Assembly: GCA_002281855.1 (NCBI GenBank) | Contig: NCHQ01000006.1 | Location: 1 to 64,000 of the forward strand | DNA: 64,000 nucleotides | Direction of reading: 5' to 3' | Source: Rhodospirillales bacterium 24-66-33 | GTDB lineage: Bacteria > Pseudomonadota > Alphaproteobacteria > Reyranellales > Reyranellaceae | Shown here: positions 52,277 through 60,949 of the stretch, piece by piece | How the letters are laid out: each line of letters opens with the position of its first letter | Position numbering within the stretch: the first letter of the stretch is position 1 | Translations under genes and position numbers: made by a program | The notes under the pieces: model-generated | The model's input: the letters and a program-made list of their open reading frames with translations, nothing else | Databases searched by the model: none | What the model was told of the DNA's origin: nothing

Positions 52277-53569
52277 TCAGCTGCGGTGGCGTCCCGGCGA
52301 GGGGACCGGGTCCGCCGAGGCGAGTTCGCCCCCCGGACTCGCGCCGGCTCCTTCCGCGACCTCGAGCGAAGCCGGGCCACGGTGGGGATGTGAGAGCTGC
52401 TTGGAGACGAGCCGCCAGACGCTGCTCAGCCCGTCGAGCAAACCCGGCACCACGACGTCGCTCGGCAGGCCCTGTTGCGGCAGCTGGCGCAGCGCCGTGG
52501 CCATCGCCTGCGGGTCGAGGCCGCGGCCGGGATCGAGCATCTCGATCAGCCCGATGTTGCGGGCGGCGCGGGCGCGGATGAACTGTTCCAGGCGTGGTTG
52601 GGTGCGCGGCACGATGATCGCCCGCTTGTCGAACGACAGGATCTCGCAGAACGTATTGTAGCCGCCCATGGCAACGACACCGGCAGCGCGCTGCATCAGC
52701 GCGCCGAGATTGTTGGTGAAGGTGAGCGTCCGGATGTTCGGGAACTTCGCGGCCCGTTCCTTGAAGGCCTCGCGCGCGGTGGCCGGCATGAACGGCCCGA
52801 ACACGATGACCGCCCCGTAGGGAATGTTCGGGTCGGTCTCGTAAGCGGCCAGCACCCAGTCGACCAGCTCGACACCGTCGCCGCCACCGCCCGGCGTCAC
52901 CAGGATGAAGGGCCCGTCGACCTCCTCCATTTCGTGCGGCACGTCGCCATGCAGCGGCAATTCGCGCCGCAGATAGCCGGTATAGACCATCTTGTGGCGT
53001 ACCGACGGCGGCACGTCGATGCCGGTCAGCGGCTTGTTGATCTGCGGCAGGCCATAGACCCAGATCTCGTCATAGAGGTCGCGCAGTGCGGGCACGACGT
53101 TCTTGCGTTCCCACTCCTTGGCCAGCTGGGCGGGATCGTCCATCACGTCGCGCAGGCCGAGGACCAGCGGCGTGCCGCGGTCCTTGAGCAGTCGCAGGGC
53201 GGGACCGACCTCGCCGCGCAGGCCGAGCGGCTCCTTGTCGACGATGAAGAGGTCGGGGCGGAAAATGTCGGCGGTGTCGCGAATGATGCGGGTGCGCATC
53301 TCGAGCGTGTGCTCGACATTCATGCGCAGGTTGGCCGAGTCGTACTCCCCGGTGTCGATCTTCACGACGCCGGGGATACGCACGAAATCGACGCCGGAGC
53401 GGAATTCATACGAACCGACGACCGGCGAGCCGGACAGGATGAGCACCGACACGGACTGGTCGGCCTCGACGATGGCATTGGCGATCGTGCGACAGCGACT
53501 CACATGGCCGAGGCCGAAGGAATCGTGGCTGTAGAGGAGTACGCGCTTGGACCGGGTGCTGGTAGGCAT
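52277..53569 (-). CDS. GT-B glycosyltransferase (GT28-like), first gene of the cluster
   Basis: A 430-residue protein. The start (VLLYSHDSFGLGHVSRCRTIANAI) is a Gly-rich loop like MurG and its relatives. FILVTPGGGGDGVELVDWVL near residue 217 and AAGVVAMGGYNTFCEILSFDKRAIIVPR near 300 form the donor-binding half. A disordered Ser/Pro/Gly-rich tail (about 405-430) is present. The frame stays open far upstream, antisense to the ABC gene, so the ATG at 53569 was chosen. It leads the minus-strand glycan operon and is divergent from the large ABC-like gene. Confidence 0.85.
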   Translation of the reverse strand: MPTSTRSKRVLLYSHDSFGLGHVSRCRTIANAIVEADQSVSVLILSGSPVVGSYEFRSGVDFVRIPGVVKIDTGEYDSANLRMNVEHTLEMRTRIIRDTADIFRPDLFIVDKEPLGLRGEVGPALRLLKDRGTPLVLGLRDVMDDPAQLAKEWERKNVVPALRDLYDEIWVYGLPQINKPLTGIDVPPSVRHKMVYTGYLRRELPLHGDVPHEMEEVDGPFILVTPGGGGDGVELVDWVLAAYETDPNIPYGAVIVFGPFMPATAREAFKERAAKFPNIRTLTFTNNLGALMQRAAGVVAMGGYNTFCEILSFDKRAIIVPRTQPRLEQFIRARAARNIGLIEMLDPGRGLDPQAMATALRQLPQQGLPSDVVVPGLLDGLSSVWRLVSKQLSHPHRGPASLEVAEGAGASPGGELASADPVPSPGRHRS

Positions 53570-53740
53570 AAGCCTCTCCCTCGCCGAAGCGGCTACTGCC
53601 CCGACCGGTGAACGACGGGGCCGACTATGCCACAAGCGGGGGGCGCCGCGAACCCCGGTGCGGCAAACCGGCAAATACCTAATGTAATCAAGGCACTGAT
53701 CGCCTATAGGGGGAGGTGCGACCGCGGCGACGCAGGATTC
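53570..53740. promoter_or_regulatory. divergent intergenic region between glycan operon and ABC-like gene
   Basis: These 171 nt should hold promoters for both directions. A locally AT-richer stretch lies at about 53670-53710 (GCAAATACCTAATGTAATCA). No operator or hairpin is obvious. Confidence 0.4.
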
Positions 53741-56461
53741 ATGGAACGTAGTCTCTTCTCCTATATATGGCGGCACAGCCGGCCCGAGCAGATCGTGATC
53801 CTGCTGCTGGTGGTCCTGGCCCAGGTTTTCTACTTCATGTCGCTGACGGTGCCGAAATCGGTCATCAACAACGGCATCCAGGGCAACGCGTTCAAGGACA
53901 GCAAGACCATCCCCTTCCTGGTCTGGGAGCTGGATCTCTCCGCCATCTTCCCGGGACGGGTCATCCGTTTCTTCGACGGATTCCAGGTCGACCAGCTCCA
54001 GTATCTCGTGGTGATGAGCTTCGTCTTCCTGGGCGCCGTCGTCGTCAACGGCCTGTTCAAGAAGACGATCAACACCCAGAAGGGCCGGATGGGCGAGCGC
54101 ATGCTGCGCCGCCTGCGCTACGAACTCTACGACCGCATCCTGCGCTTCCCGCCGGCCCATTTCCGCAAGGTCAAGCAGGCCGAACTCGCCACCATGGTGA
54201 AGGACGAGGTCGAACCGCTGGGCGGCTTCATCGGCGATGCCTACGTGCAGCCGATGTTCCTGGGCGGGCAGGCGCTGACGGCCATCATCTTCATCATGAT
54301 GCAGAACTGGCTGCTCGGGATCATCGTGGTCGTCCTGCTGGCCGTTCAGATGTCGATCATCCCGCGCCTCAGGAAGCCCGTGCTGGTGCTCGGTCGTCAG
54401 CGGCAGATCTCGGCCCGCCAGCTCGCCGGCCGCATCGCCGAGACCGCCGACGGCGTGCATGAAATCCACATCCACGGTGCCGCCAACTACGAGCGCGCCG
54501 ATATTTCCGAGCGCCTGGGCCTGATCTTCAAGATCCGCTTCGACCTCTACCAGAAGAAATTCGTCGCCAAGTTCTGGAACAACATCCTGTCGCAGGCGAC
54601 GCCTTTCGCCATCTACCTGGTCGGCGGCTACTTCGCGATCACCGGCCAGATGGACGTCGGTGCCGTGGTCGGCGTGCTGCTCGCCTACAAGGACCTGCCG
54701 TCGCCGATCAAGGAGCTGATCGACTGGGACCAGCAACGCCAGGACGTGCAGATCAAGTACGAGCAGGTGATCGACCAGTTCCAGCCCGAAGGCATGATGC
54801 CGCCGGCGCTCCAGGCGATCCCGGACGGGCCGCCGCCGCCGCTCGGCAAGGAGCTGGCGCTGGCCGGCGTCGTCGTGACCGAGGACGGCCGGATCAAGCA
54901 GCTCGACAGCCTCTCGCTCACCTTGCAGACCAGCAGTCGCGTGGCGGTGATCGGCGGCTCGGGGTCGGGCAAGGACGTGCTGGGCCAGGTGCTGGCGCGC
55001 CAGACCCTGCCGGCCAGCGGCTCGGTCCGCATCGACGGCAAGGATTTCTTCCAGCTGCCCGAGTATGTCATCGGTGCGCGGCTGGCCTATGTCGGGCAGG
55101 ACACCTACCTCTTCCCCCTGACGGTCCGCGACAACCTGCTGTTCGGCCTGAAGCTGCGCCCGGTGGCCCCGGCGGTCTACGACGATGCCACCCGGGCGAT
55201 ACGTGAGGTATTCTGGAAGGAGTCGGAGCGCGCCGGCAATCCGGCTTTCGACCCCAATGCCGACTGGGTCGATTATGAGCTGGCCGGCGCCACCGGCCCG
55301 GCCGACCTGCTGCCCTGCATGGTGCGGGTGCTGAAGCACGTCGAACTCGATGAGGACATCTATTCGCTGGGCCTGCGCGGCACCGTCGACGCGGCGCAGC
55401 GGCCCGACCTGGCCGAGAAGATCCTGAAGGCCCGGCATACGCTGCACGAGCACCTGCAGGACGGCACCTATGCCGGCCTGGTCGAGCCGTTCAACGACGA
55501 TCACTACAACAAGAACCTGTCGGTCGCCGAGAACCTGCTGTTCGGCACCGCGCTCGGCAAACAGTTCGACGGCGACAATCTCGCGGCCGATCCCTACGTG
55601 ATGTCGGTGCTGCAGAAGACCGGGCTCGACGTCGACCTGCAGCGCATGGGTCTCAGCATCGCCGAGACCATGGTCGAGCTGTTCTCCGGCCTGTCGCCCG
55701 ACAATCCGTTGTTCGAACAGTACAGCTTCATCTCGGCCGACGAGCTACCGAACGTCCGCCTGCTGCTTCAGCGTCTCGGCGGCAAGGGCATCGAGGCGGT
55801 GCCCGAGGCCGACCGCATTCGCCTGATGACGCTGCCGTTCCGCTACATCGAAGCGCGCCATCGCCTCGGCCTGATCGACGCGGCCATGGAGGAGCGGATC
55901 CTGGGCGCCCGCCGCGCCTTCGCCGAGGGACTGCCGGCCAACCTGCGCGACGCCGTCGAGTTCTACGATTTCGAGCGCTACAACAGCGCCGCCACCCTGC
56001 AGGACAACATCCTGTTCGGGCGCCTGGTCTACGGCCAGGCGCAGGCCGGCGAGCGCATCGGCACCCTGATCGCCCAGGTATTCGACGAGCTCGGCCTGCG
56101 CGATTCGGTGATCGAGGTCGGCCTGGACTACAATGTCGGCGTCGGCGGCAAGCGGTTGCCGGCGAGCCAGCGCCAGAAGCTCGGAATCGCCCGCGCCCTG
56201 ATCAAGCGGCCGCAGCTCGTGGTCGTCAACGAAGCGGTGGCCATGTTCGACGGCCGCACCCAGGACCGCATTCGCGACAACATTCTGGCCGATGCTACCG
56301 AGCGCGGCTGTGGTGTGTTCTGGATCGCCAACCGGCCCAACCAGGCCGAGCCGTTCGAGCAGATCGTCGTTATGCAGGGTGGCCGCGTGGTCGCCCAGGG
56401 ATCGCCGTCGGAGCTGGCGGCAAGAGGCGGGCTCTATACCGAGCTGATGGCGTCGGCGTAG
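53741..56461 (+). CDS. ABC-transporter-like membrane protein with degenerate ATPase motifs
   Basis: A 906-residue protein laid out as an exporter half-transporter. The membrane part (about 1-330) has type-1 exporter features (RMGERMLRRLRYELYDRILRFP, then VVGVLLAYKDLPSPIKEL). In the nucleotide-binding part Walker A is GGSGSGKD (about 406-413), with Asp where Ser/Thr binds magnesium. The Q-loop is YVGQDTYLF, the signature LPASQRQKLGIARA lacks SGG, Walker B reads LVVVNEA with Asn for Asp, and the H-loop position in WIANRP is Asn. About 280 extra residues sit between Q-loop and signature, where the phrase N-L/I-L-F-G recurs (about 463, 594 and 754). ATP hydrolysis is doubtful. It is followed by a cNMP-binding protein gene. 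Confidence 0.85.
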   Translation: MERSLFSYIWRHSRPEQIVILLLVVLAQVFYFMSLTVPKSVINNGIQGNAFKDSKTIPFLVWELDLSAIFPGRVIRFFDGFQVDQLQYLVVMSFVFLGAVVVNGLFKKTINTQKGRMGERMLRRLRYELYDRILRFPPAHFRKVKQAELATMVKDEVEPLGGFIGDAYVQPMFLGGQALTAIIFIMMQNWLLGIIVVVLLAVQMSIIPRLRKPVLVLGRQRQISARQLAGRIAETADGVHEIHIHGAANYERADISERLGLIFKIRFDLYQKKFVAKFWNNILSQATPFAIYLVGGYFAITGQMDVGAVVGVLLAYKDLPSPIKELIDWDQQRQDVQIKYEQVIDQFQPEGMMPPALQAIPDGPPPPLGKELALAGVVVTEDGRIKQLDSLSLTLQTSSRVAVIGGSGSGKDVLGQVLARQTLPASGSVRIDGKDFFQLPEYVIGARLAYVGQDTYLFPLTVRDNLLFGLKLRPVAPAVYDDATRAIREVFWKESERAGNPAFDPNADWVDYELAGATGPADLLPCMVRVLKHVELDEDIYSLGLRGTVDAAQRPDLAEKILKARHTLHEHLQDGTYAGLVEPFNDDHYNKNLSVAENLLFGTALGKQFDGDNLAADPYVMSVLQKTGLDVDLQRMGLSIAETMVELFSGLSPDNPLFEQYSFISADELPNVRLLLQRLGGKGIEAVPEADRIRLMTLPFRYIEARHRLGLIDAAMEERILGARRAFAEGLPANLRDAVEFYDFERYNSAATLQDNILFGRLVYGQAQAGERIGTLIAQVFDELGLRDSVIEVGLDYNVGVGGKRLPASQRQKLGIARALIKRPQLVVVNEAVAMFDGRTQDRIRDNILADATERGCGVFWIANRPNQAEPFEQIVVMQGGRVVAQGSPSELAARGGLYTELMASA

Positions 56462-56481
56462 GGCGCATCGAGGAGGACGCG

Positions 56482-56931
56482 ATGAACCTCAACGAAGAGG
56501 TAGAGCTGCTGAAGGGTGTGCCGATCTTCTCGAAGGTCGAGCAGGCGAGGCTTAAGCTGCTGGCCTTCACCAGCGAGCGGGTGAATTTCGGCGTCGGCCA
56601 GGAGGTCTGTCACCAGGGCGATCCCGGCGACACGATGTACGTGATCCTGGGCGGCACGGCCGACGTGCTGATCGACACGCCGAACGGCCAGATCTCGGTG
56701 GCCGAGATGAAGCGCAACAGCTTCTTCGGCGAGATCGCCATCCTGTGCGACGTGCCGCGCACCGCGACCATCAAGGCCAAGGAGCCGCTCGCCACGCTCA
56801 AGATCACCAAGGACATGTTCTATCGCCTGGTCGCGGAGTTCCCGGAGATGGCCATCGAGATCATGCGCGAGCTGGCGCACCGGCTCGAGGATACCAACCA
56901 GAAACTGCGCGCCGCCACCAGGGCTGGCTGA
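56482..56931 (+). CDS. cyclic nucleotide-binding domain protein
   Basis: A 149-residue stand-alone cNMP-binding domain. The beta barrel runs from about 15 to 115, and the phosphate-binding cassette is seen as FFGEIAILCDVPRTATI, with Gly-Glu and Arg at the conserved sites. A C-terminal helix follows. No HTH or enzymatic domain is attached, so it is probably a regulatory subunit. It starts 20 nt after the ABC-like gene and may regulate it in response to a cyclic nucleotide; this is inferred from order only. Confidence 0.85.
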   Translation: MNLNEEVELLKGVPIFSKVEQARLKLLAFTSERVNFGVGQEVCHQGDPGDTMYVILGGTADVLIDTPNGQISVAEMKRNSFFGEIAILCDVPRTATIKAKEPLATLKITKDMFYRLVAEFPEMAIEIMRELAHRLEDTNQKLRAATRAG

Positions 56932-56941
56932 TCGCATCAAT

Positions 56942-57430
56942 ATGAGTCGTCTCGACAGTTTCATCGCACGCATGCAGGCGCAGCGCGACTGCCTGAATTT
57001 CCTGAAGCCCGCCATCGACGCCGTGCCGGGTCCGATCCTCGAAGTCGGCCTGGGCAACGGCCGCACCTACGACCACCTGCGCGAGCTCTTTCCCGGCCGG
57101 GCCATCTTCGTGTTCGAACGCAAGGTCGCGGCCCATCCCGACTGTGTCCCGCCCGACGACCGGCTGTTCCTCGGCGATGCCGACCGGACGATCGACGAAG
57201 CCGCGCGAAAGCTCGGGGCAACGGCCGCCCTGATCCACACCGATCTCGGCACCGGCGATCACGAAGCCAACGTCGCGATGGGCAAGTGGCTGGGACCGGC
57301 GCTTGACCGGCTCGCGGCATCAGGAGGTTATGTGCTGGCCAACCAGGCGCTCGACGTCGCGCGCTGGCAGCGTCTGCCGGACCCGCCGGGCGTGCCGGCG
57401 GACCGGTACTTCCTGTATCGCGTGAGCTGA
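56942..57430 (+). CDS. class I SAM-dependent methyltransferase-like protein
   Basis: A 162-residue small Rossmann-fold protein. The SAM-binding motif I is ILEVGLGNGRTYDHL (about residues 32-46), with acidic IFVFERKVAAHP as motif II. LIHTDLGTGDHEAN near 97 resembles a post-I segment. It looks like the compact Methyltransf_17 group. It starts 10 nt after the cNMP gene, as the third member of the operon. The methyl acceptor is unknown. Confidence 0.75.
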   Translation: MSRLDSFIARMQAQRDCLNFLKPAIDAVPGPILEVGLGNGRTYDHLRELFPGRAIFVFERKVAAHPDCVPPDDRLFLGDADRTIDEAARKLGATAALIHTDLGTGDHEANVAMGKWLGPALDRLAASGGYVLANQALDVARWQRLPDPPGVPADRYFLYRVS

Positions 57431-57438
57431 CGGCGGAA

Positions 57439-57684
57439 CTAACGTCCGAAGAGTTGGACCAGCGCCAGCAGGACGATCGCGCCGATCACCGAACCGATGA
57501 AGCCAGCCGGGCGACCCGCACGGTAGAGGCCGAGCGCCTGACCGCCGTAGGTCGCGATCACCGATCCGACGACGCCAACCAGGACGGTGATCCAAAAGCC
57601 CTGGATCTGCTCGCCGGGACCGATCCAGCGGGCCAGGAGACCGACGACGAAGCCGATCAGAATGGTGAAGATTATTTGCATCAT
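57439..57684 (-). CDS. GlsB/YeaQ/YmgE family stress-response membrane protein
   Basis: An 81-residue protein with three hydrophobic segments: FTILIGFVVGLLARWIGPG near the start, WITVLVGVVGSVIATYGG, and IGSVIGAIVLLALVQLFG near the end. The Gly-rich pattern is diagnostic of the transglycosylase-associated GlsB/YeaQ family. These are induced in stress, with function not established. It lies 12 nt after the exonuclease III gene. Confidence 0.9.
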   Translation of the reverse strand: MMQIIFTILIGFVVGLLARWIGPGEQIQGFWITVLVGVVGSVIATYGGQALGLYRAGRPAGFIGSVIGAIVLLALVQLFGR

Positions 57685-57696
57685 GGCAGGCTCCCC

Positions 57697-58518
57697 CTAA
57701 ACCTCGAACGTCGCCGACACAGGCACATGGTCCGATGGCGTCTCCCAGTCGCGCAGATCGACGTCGATGTGGTGGCTGCGAATTGCCCCGGCAAGAGCGG
57801 GGCTCGCCAGGATATGGTCGAGCCGGCGGCCGCGGTTGGAGACGCGCCAGTCGGTATTGCGATAGCTCCACCACGAATAGAGCTTCTGGTCTTCGGGCAC
57901 GAACTGGCGCGGCACGTCGATCCAGTCGAGCGAGGCCTGGAGCCTTTCGAACAACTCCACTTCGACCGGCGTGTGCGAGACGATCTTCAGGAGCTGCTTG
58001 TGACTCCACACGTCGTGCTCCAGCGGCGCCACGTTGAGGTCGCCCACCGTGATGCGGCGCAGGCCCTTGCGCGCGCGCGGGCCCGGCTTGCGCTCGGCAT
58101 ACCAGGCGGCCATCTCGCGATAGAAGTCGAGCTTGTGCGCGAACTTCACGTTGACCTCGGGGTCGGGAATGTCGCCGCCCGCGGGGATGTAGAGGTTGTC
58201 GAGCAGGATCGGATCGCCGCCGACATCGAGCGCGACCTCGACGTGACGGCAATCCTCCTTGCCGCAGCGATGATGGATGGTGCCGGCGGCGAACGGCACC
58301 TTGGAAAGGATCGCCACGCCGTTATAGGCCTTCATGCCCTGCACGAAGCGGTGGGTGTAGCCCATGCGCTCGAAGGCGTCGTGCGGGAAGAACTCGTCCG
58401 GGCACTTGGTCTCCTGGAGGCACAGCACATCGGGCTGGCGCAACTTCAGGTACCGTTCGACGTTTCCGATCCGCAGCCGGACCGAGTTTATGTTCCAGGT
58501 CGCAATGGTGAGACTCAT
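57697..58518 (-). CDS. xthA: exodeoxyribonuclease III
   Basis: A 273-residue AP endonuclease/3'-5' exonuclease of base excision repair. The start (TIATWNINSVRLR) holds the catalytic Asn. QETKCPDE (Glu36) is the metal ligand, and GDLNVAPLEHDVW near residue 150 and WETPSDHVPVSATF at the C-terminus hold the catalytic Asp and His. Motif order and length match Xth. It is divergent from the metallopeptidase gene. Confidence 0.94.
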   Translation of the reverse strand: MSLTIATWNINSVRLRIGNVERYLKLRQPDVLCLQETKCPDEFFPHDAFERMGYTHRFVQGMKAYNGVAILSKVPFAAGTIHHRCGKEDCRHVEVALDVGGDPILLDNLYIPAGGDIPDPEVNVKFAHKLDFYREMAAWYAERKPGPRARKGLRRITVGDLNVAPLEHDVWSHKQLLKIVSHTPVEVELFERLQASLDWIDVPRQFVPEDQKLYSWWSYRNTDWRVSNRGRRLDHILASPALAGAIRSHHIDVDLRDWETPSDHVPVSATFEV

Positions 58519-58583
58519 CGCCGGGCACTATAGACGAACCGGAGACGATCTCGCCGGGGACATTGCGGCCAAGGAGACCTGCC

Positions 58584-59540
58584 ATGCAGATTGATGGCGA
58601 CCAGAGCAGAAACATCGAGGATCGCCGCGGCGAAGGCGGCGGGTTCGGTGGCGGAGGCGGCGGTCTGGGCGGCGGCGGCTTCCGGATTCCGATCGGCGGC
58701 GGGGGCGGCGGCGGTCTGTTCAAGGGCGGCTTCGGCCTGGTGGCGTTCGTCGTCATCGCCATGATCATGGGCGCCGATCCGGGCGCCATCCTGAGCGACA
58801 TCGCGGGCGGCGGGGGCGGCACCTCGAGCTACACGCCGGCGCCTCCCTCCCCATCCGCCAGCCGCACGCCGGGCGCGGCCGCGCCGGCCAGCGACGCCCA
58901 GACCCAGTTCGTGTCGCGCGTGCTCAAGAGCACCGAGGATGTCTGGCACGAGATCTTCCAGGGCATGGGCCGCCCCTATCGCGACCCCAAGCTGGTCCTG
59001 TTCCGCGACGCCACGCGCACCGAATGCGGCGTCGGCCAGGCCGCGATGGGTCCGTTCTATTGTCCGGCCGACCAGCGCGTCTATCTCGACCTCGGCTTCT
59101 TCGACGAGCTCGCGCGGCGCTTCAAGGCACCCGGTCAGTTCCCCCAGGCCTACGTGATCGCCCACGAGATCGGCCATCACGTGCAGAACCAGCTCGGCAT
59201 CTCGGCCAAGGTGCAGCAGATGCGCCAGAGCATGAGCAAGCGCGACGGCAACGCGCTCTCGGTGCGCACCGAACTCCAGGCCGATTGCTTTGCGGGCGTG
59301 TGGGCCAACCGCGCCGACCGGCAGCGCGGCGGCAAGATGATCGACGACAAGGACGTGGATCAGGCGCTGGCCGCTGCGAGCGCGATCGGCGACGACGCGC
59401 TGCAGAAGCAGAGCCAGGGCCGTGTCGTGCCCGACAGCTTCACCCACGGCACCAGTGCGCAGCGCGCGCGCTGGTTCCGGAAAGGCCTGGAAACGGGAGA
59501 TCCGCGCCAGTGCGACACCTTTAGAGCGCAGCAAATCTAG
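58584..59540 (+). CDS. neutral zinc metallopeptidase, YpfJ family
   Basis: A 318-residue membrane-anchored protein. A Gly-rich N-terminus (about 18-50) precedes one membrane segment (about 50-66). A Ser/Pro/Ala linker leads to the peptidase domain (about 105-315). The zinc motif is HEIGH (194-198, in AYVIAHEIGHHVQNQLG). Other family segments are CGVGQAAMGPFYCPADQRVYLDL and ELQADCFAGVWANRA. AAGGAG precedes the ATG at 7 nt. The natural substrate of YpfJ proteins is unknown. Confidence 0.92.
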   Translation: MQIDGDQSRNIEDRRGEGGGFGGGGGGLGGGGFRIPIGGGGGGGLFKGGFGLVAFVVIAMIMGADPGAILSDIAGGGGGTSSYTPAPPSPSASRTPGAAAPASDAQTQFVSRVLKSTEDVWHEIFQGMGRPYRDPKLVLFRDATRTECGVGQAAMGPFYCPADQRVYLDLGFFDELARRFKAPGQFPQAYVIAHEIGHHVQNQLGISAKVQQMRQSMSKRDGNALSVRTELQADCFAGVWANRADRQRGGKMIDDKDVDQALAAASAIGDDALQKQSQGRVVPDSFTHGTSAQRARWFRKGLETGDPRQCDTFRAQQI

Positions 59541-59555
59541 CTGCACCCCGGAACG

Positions 59556-60257
59556 TCACACGAGAACGCACGTCACCGTGCCGCAGCCGTCGACGAAGCC
59601 GGACAGCGTGTCGCCCTTCACCACGGCGGCCACGCCATCGGGCGTGCCGGTGTAGATCAGGTCGCCCGCGGCCAGCGCCACCAGGCCCGACAGGTAGGAA
59701 ATCGTCTCGGGCACGCTCCAGATCAGCGCGTTGAGATCGGACTTCTGGCGGGTCTTGCCGTTCACGTCGAGCTGGATGGTGCCCTTGGCGGGATGGCCGA
59801 TCCTGGCGGCCGGATAGATCTCGCCGATCGGCGCGGACTGGTCGAAGCCCTTGCCCATGTCCCACGGGCGGCCCATGTCCTTGGCCTGGTTCTGCAGATC
59901 GCGACGCGTCATGTCGAGGCCGACGCCATAGCCGTACACGTGGTCCAGCGCCTTCTCGACCGGGATGTCGCTGCCGCCCGACTTCATCGCCACGACCAGC
60001 TCCATCTCGTGGTGCAGGTTCTTGGTGGCGGGCGGATAGGCGACCTTGGTCGGGTTCTTCGGGTCGGCGCAGATCACGATCGCGTCGGCCGGCTTGGTGA
60101 AGAAGAACGGCGGCTCGCGGTCGGGATCGTGTCCCATCTCGCGGGCATGGGCGGCATAGTTGCGGCCGACGCAGAAGATCCGGCGCACCGGAAACAGATC
60201 GCCGGTTCCGTGGACCGGCACGCCGACCGTGGCCGGCGGCGTTACGACATAAGCCAT
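59556..60257 (-). CDS. fumarylacetoacetate hydrolase family protein
   Basis: A 233-residue protein of the FAH superfamily. It starts near the [17 protein letters not shown] motif. The metal-binding Glu residues lie in [15 protein letters not shown], and Asp in [36 protein letters not shown] closes the active site. Typical reactions are acylpyruvate or oxaloacetate hydrolysis, oxalocrotonate decarboxylation or hydratase-type steps. The ATG at 60257 is preceded by GAGGGAG; the upstream extension is antisense to the next gene. Confidence 0.9.
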   Translation of the reverse strand: MAYVVTPPATVGVPVHGTGDLFPVRRIFCVGRNYAAHAREMGHDPDREPPFFFTKPADAIVICADPKNPTKVAYPPATKNLHHEMELVVAMKSGGSDIPVEKALDHVYGYGVGLDMTRRDLQNQAKDMGRPWDMGKGFDQSAPIGEIYPAARIGHPAKGTIQLDVNGKTRQKSDLNALIWSVPETISYLSGLVALAAGDLIYTGTPDGVAAVVKGDTLSGFVDGCGTVTCVLV

Positions 60258-60309
60258 CGCTTTCTCCCTCAAGAGCGTGCCTTTATGAAGGGCACGGGAG
60301 TACTGGGCA

Positions 60310-60936
60310 ATGACCGACGAGAATGTCCTGATCGTACAGGCCGATACGGCCGAGGGGTCACTGGGTTGGGCCACCCTGGGTGGGCGACGCTGGCGTTGCA
60401 CCGTGGGTGCAGGCGGCATCCGCGAAGACAAGGTCGAGGGCGATTCGGCGACTCCGGTCGGCGAGTTTCCGCTGCGCCGCATCTACTACCGCAACGACCT
60501 GGTGGTCCTGCCCAAGCCCAACTCTCCCAAGAGCGCCCTGCCGGCGCGGCCGATCGGCGAGCATGACGGCTGGTGCGACGACCCGCGCTCGCCCAGCTAC
60601 AACCGGCTGGTCAACATCCCCAACGAATGGAGCGCCGAGAAGATGTGGCGCGAAGACGGGCTCTACGATCTCGTCGTCGTCGTCGGCTACAACGACGATC
60701 CGCCGGAGGGCGAATGGGGCAGCGCCATCTTCCTCCACATCGCGCGCGACGATTACGCCGGGACGCAGGGTTGCGTCGCCTTTGCGCGCGACGATCTTCT
60801 CGAATTGTTGCCGCTGCTCACCCGCGAGACGCGCCTGCGCGTGCTGTCGCATTCGGCTGCCGAGCAAGCCCCACCGCCCTCCGAAGAGGACCCGCGCGCG
60901 AAGCAGTTCGAGGATTTCGACGAAAAGGACTGGTGA
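60310..60936 (+). CDS. YkuD-type L,D-transpeptidase domain protein
   Basis: A 208-residue protein with an L,D-transpeptidase catalytic domain. Core elements are [18 protein letters not shown] (44-61) and the catalytic [20 protein letters not shown], with His143 and nucleophile Cys155. It is of the short form without signal peptide or LysM domain that is often found in Alphaproteobacteria; without a signal peptide its place of action is unclear. An acidic tail (about 185-208) closes it. It would cross-link peptidoglycan or modify a related substrate. Confidence 0.85.
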   Translation: MTDENVLIVQADTAEGSLGWATLGGRRWRCTVGAGGIREDKVEGDSATPVGEFPLRRIYYRNDLVVLPKPNSPKSALPARPIGEHDGWCDDPRSPSYNRLVNIPNEWSAEKMWREDGLYDLVVVVGYNDDPPEGEWGSAIFLHIARDDYAGTQGCVAFARDDLLELLPLLTRETRLRVLSHSAAEQAPPPSEEDPRAKQFEDFDEKDW

Positions 60937-60949
60937 GCGCGGACGCGCC

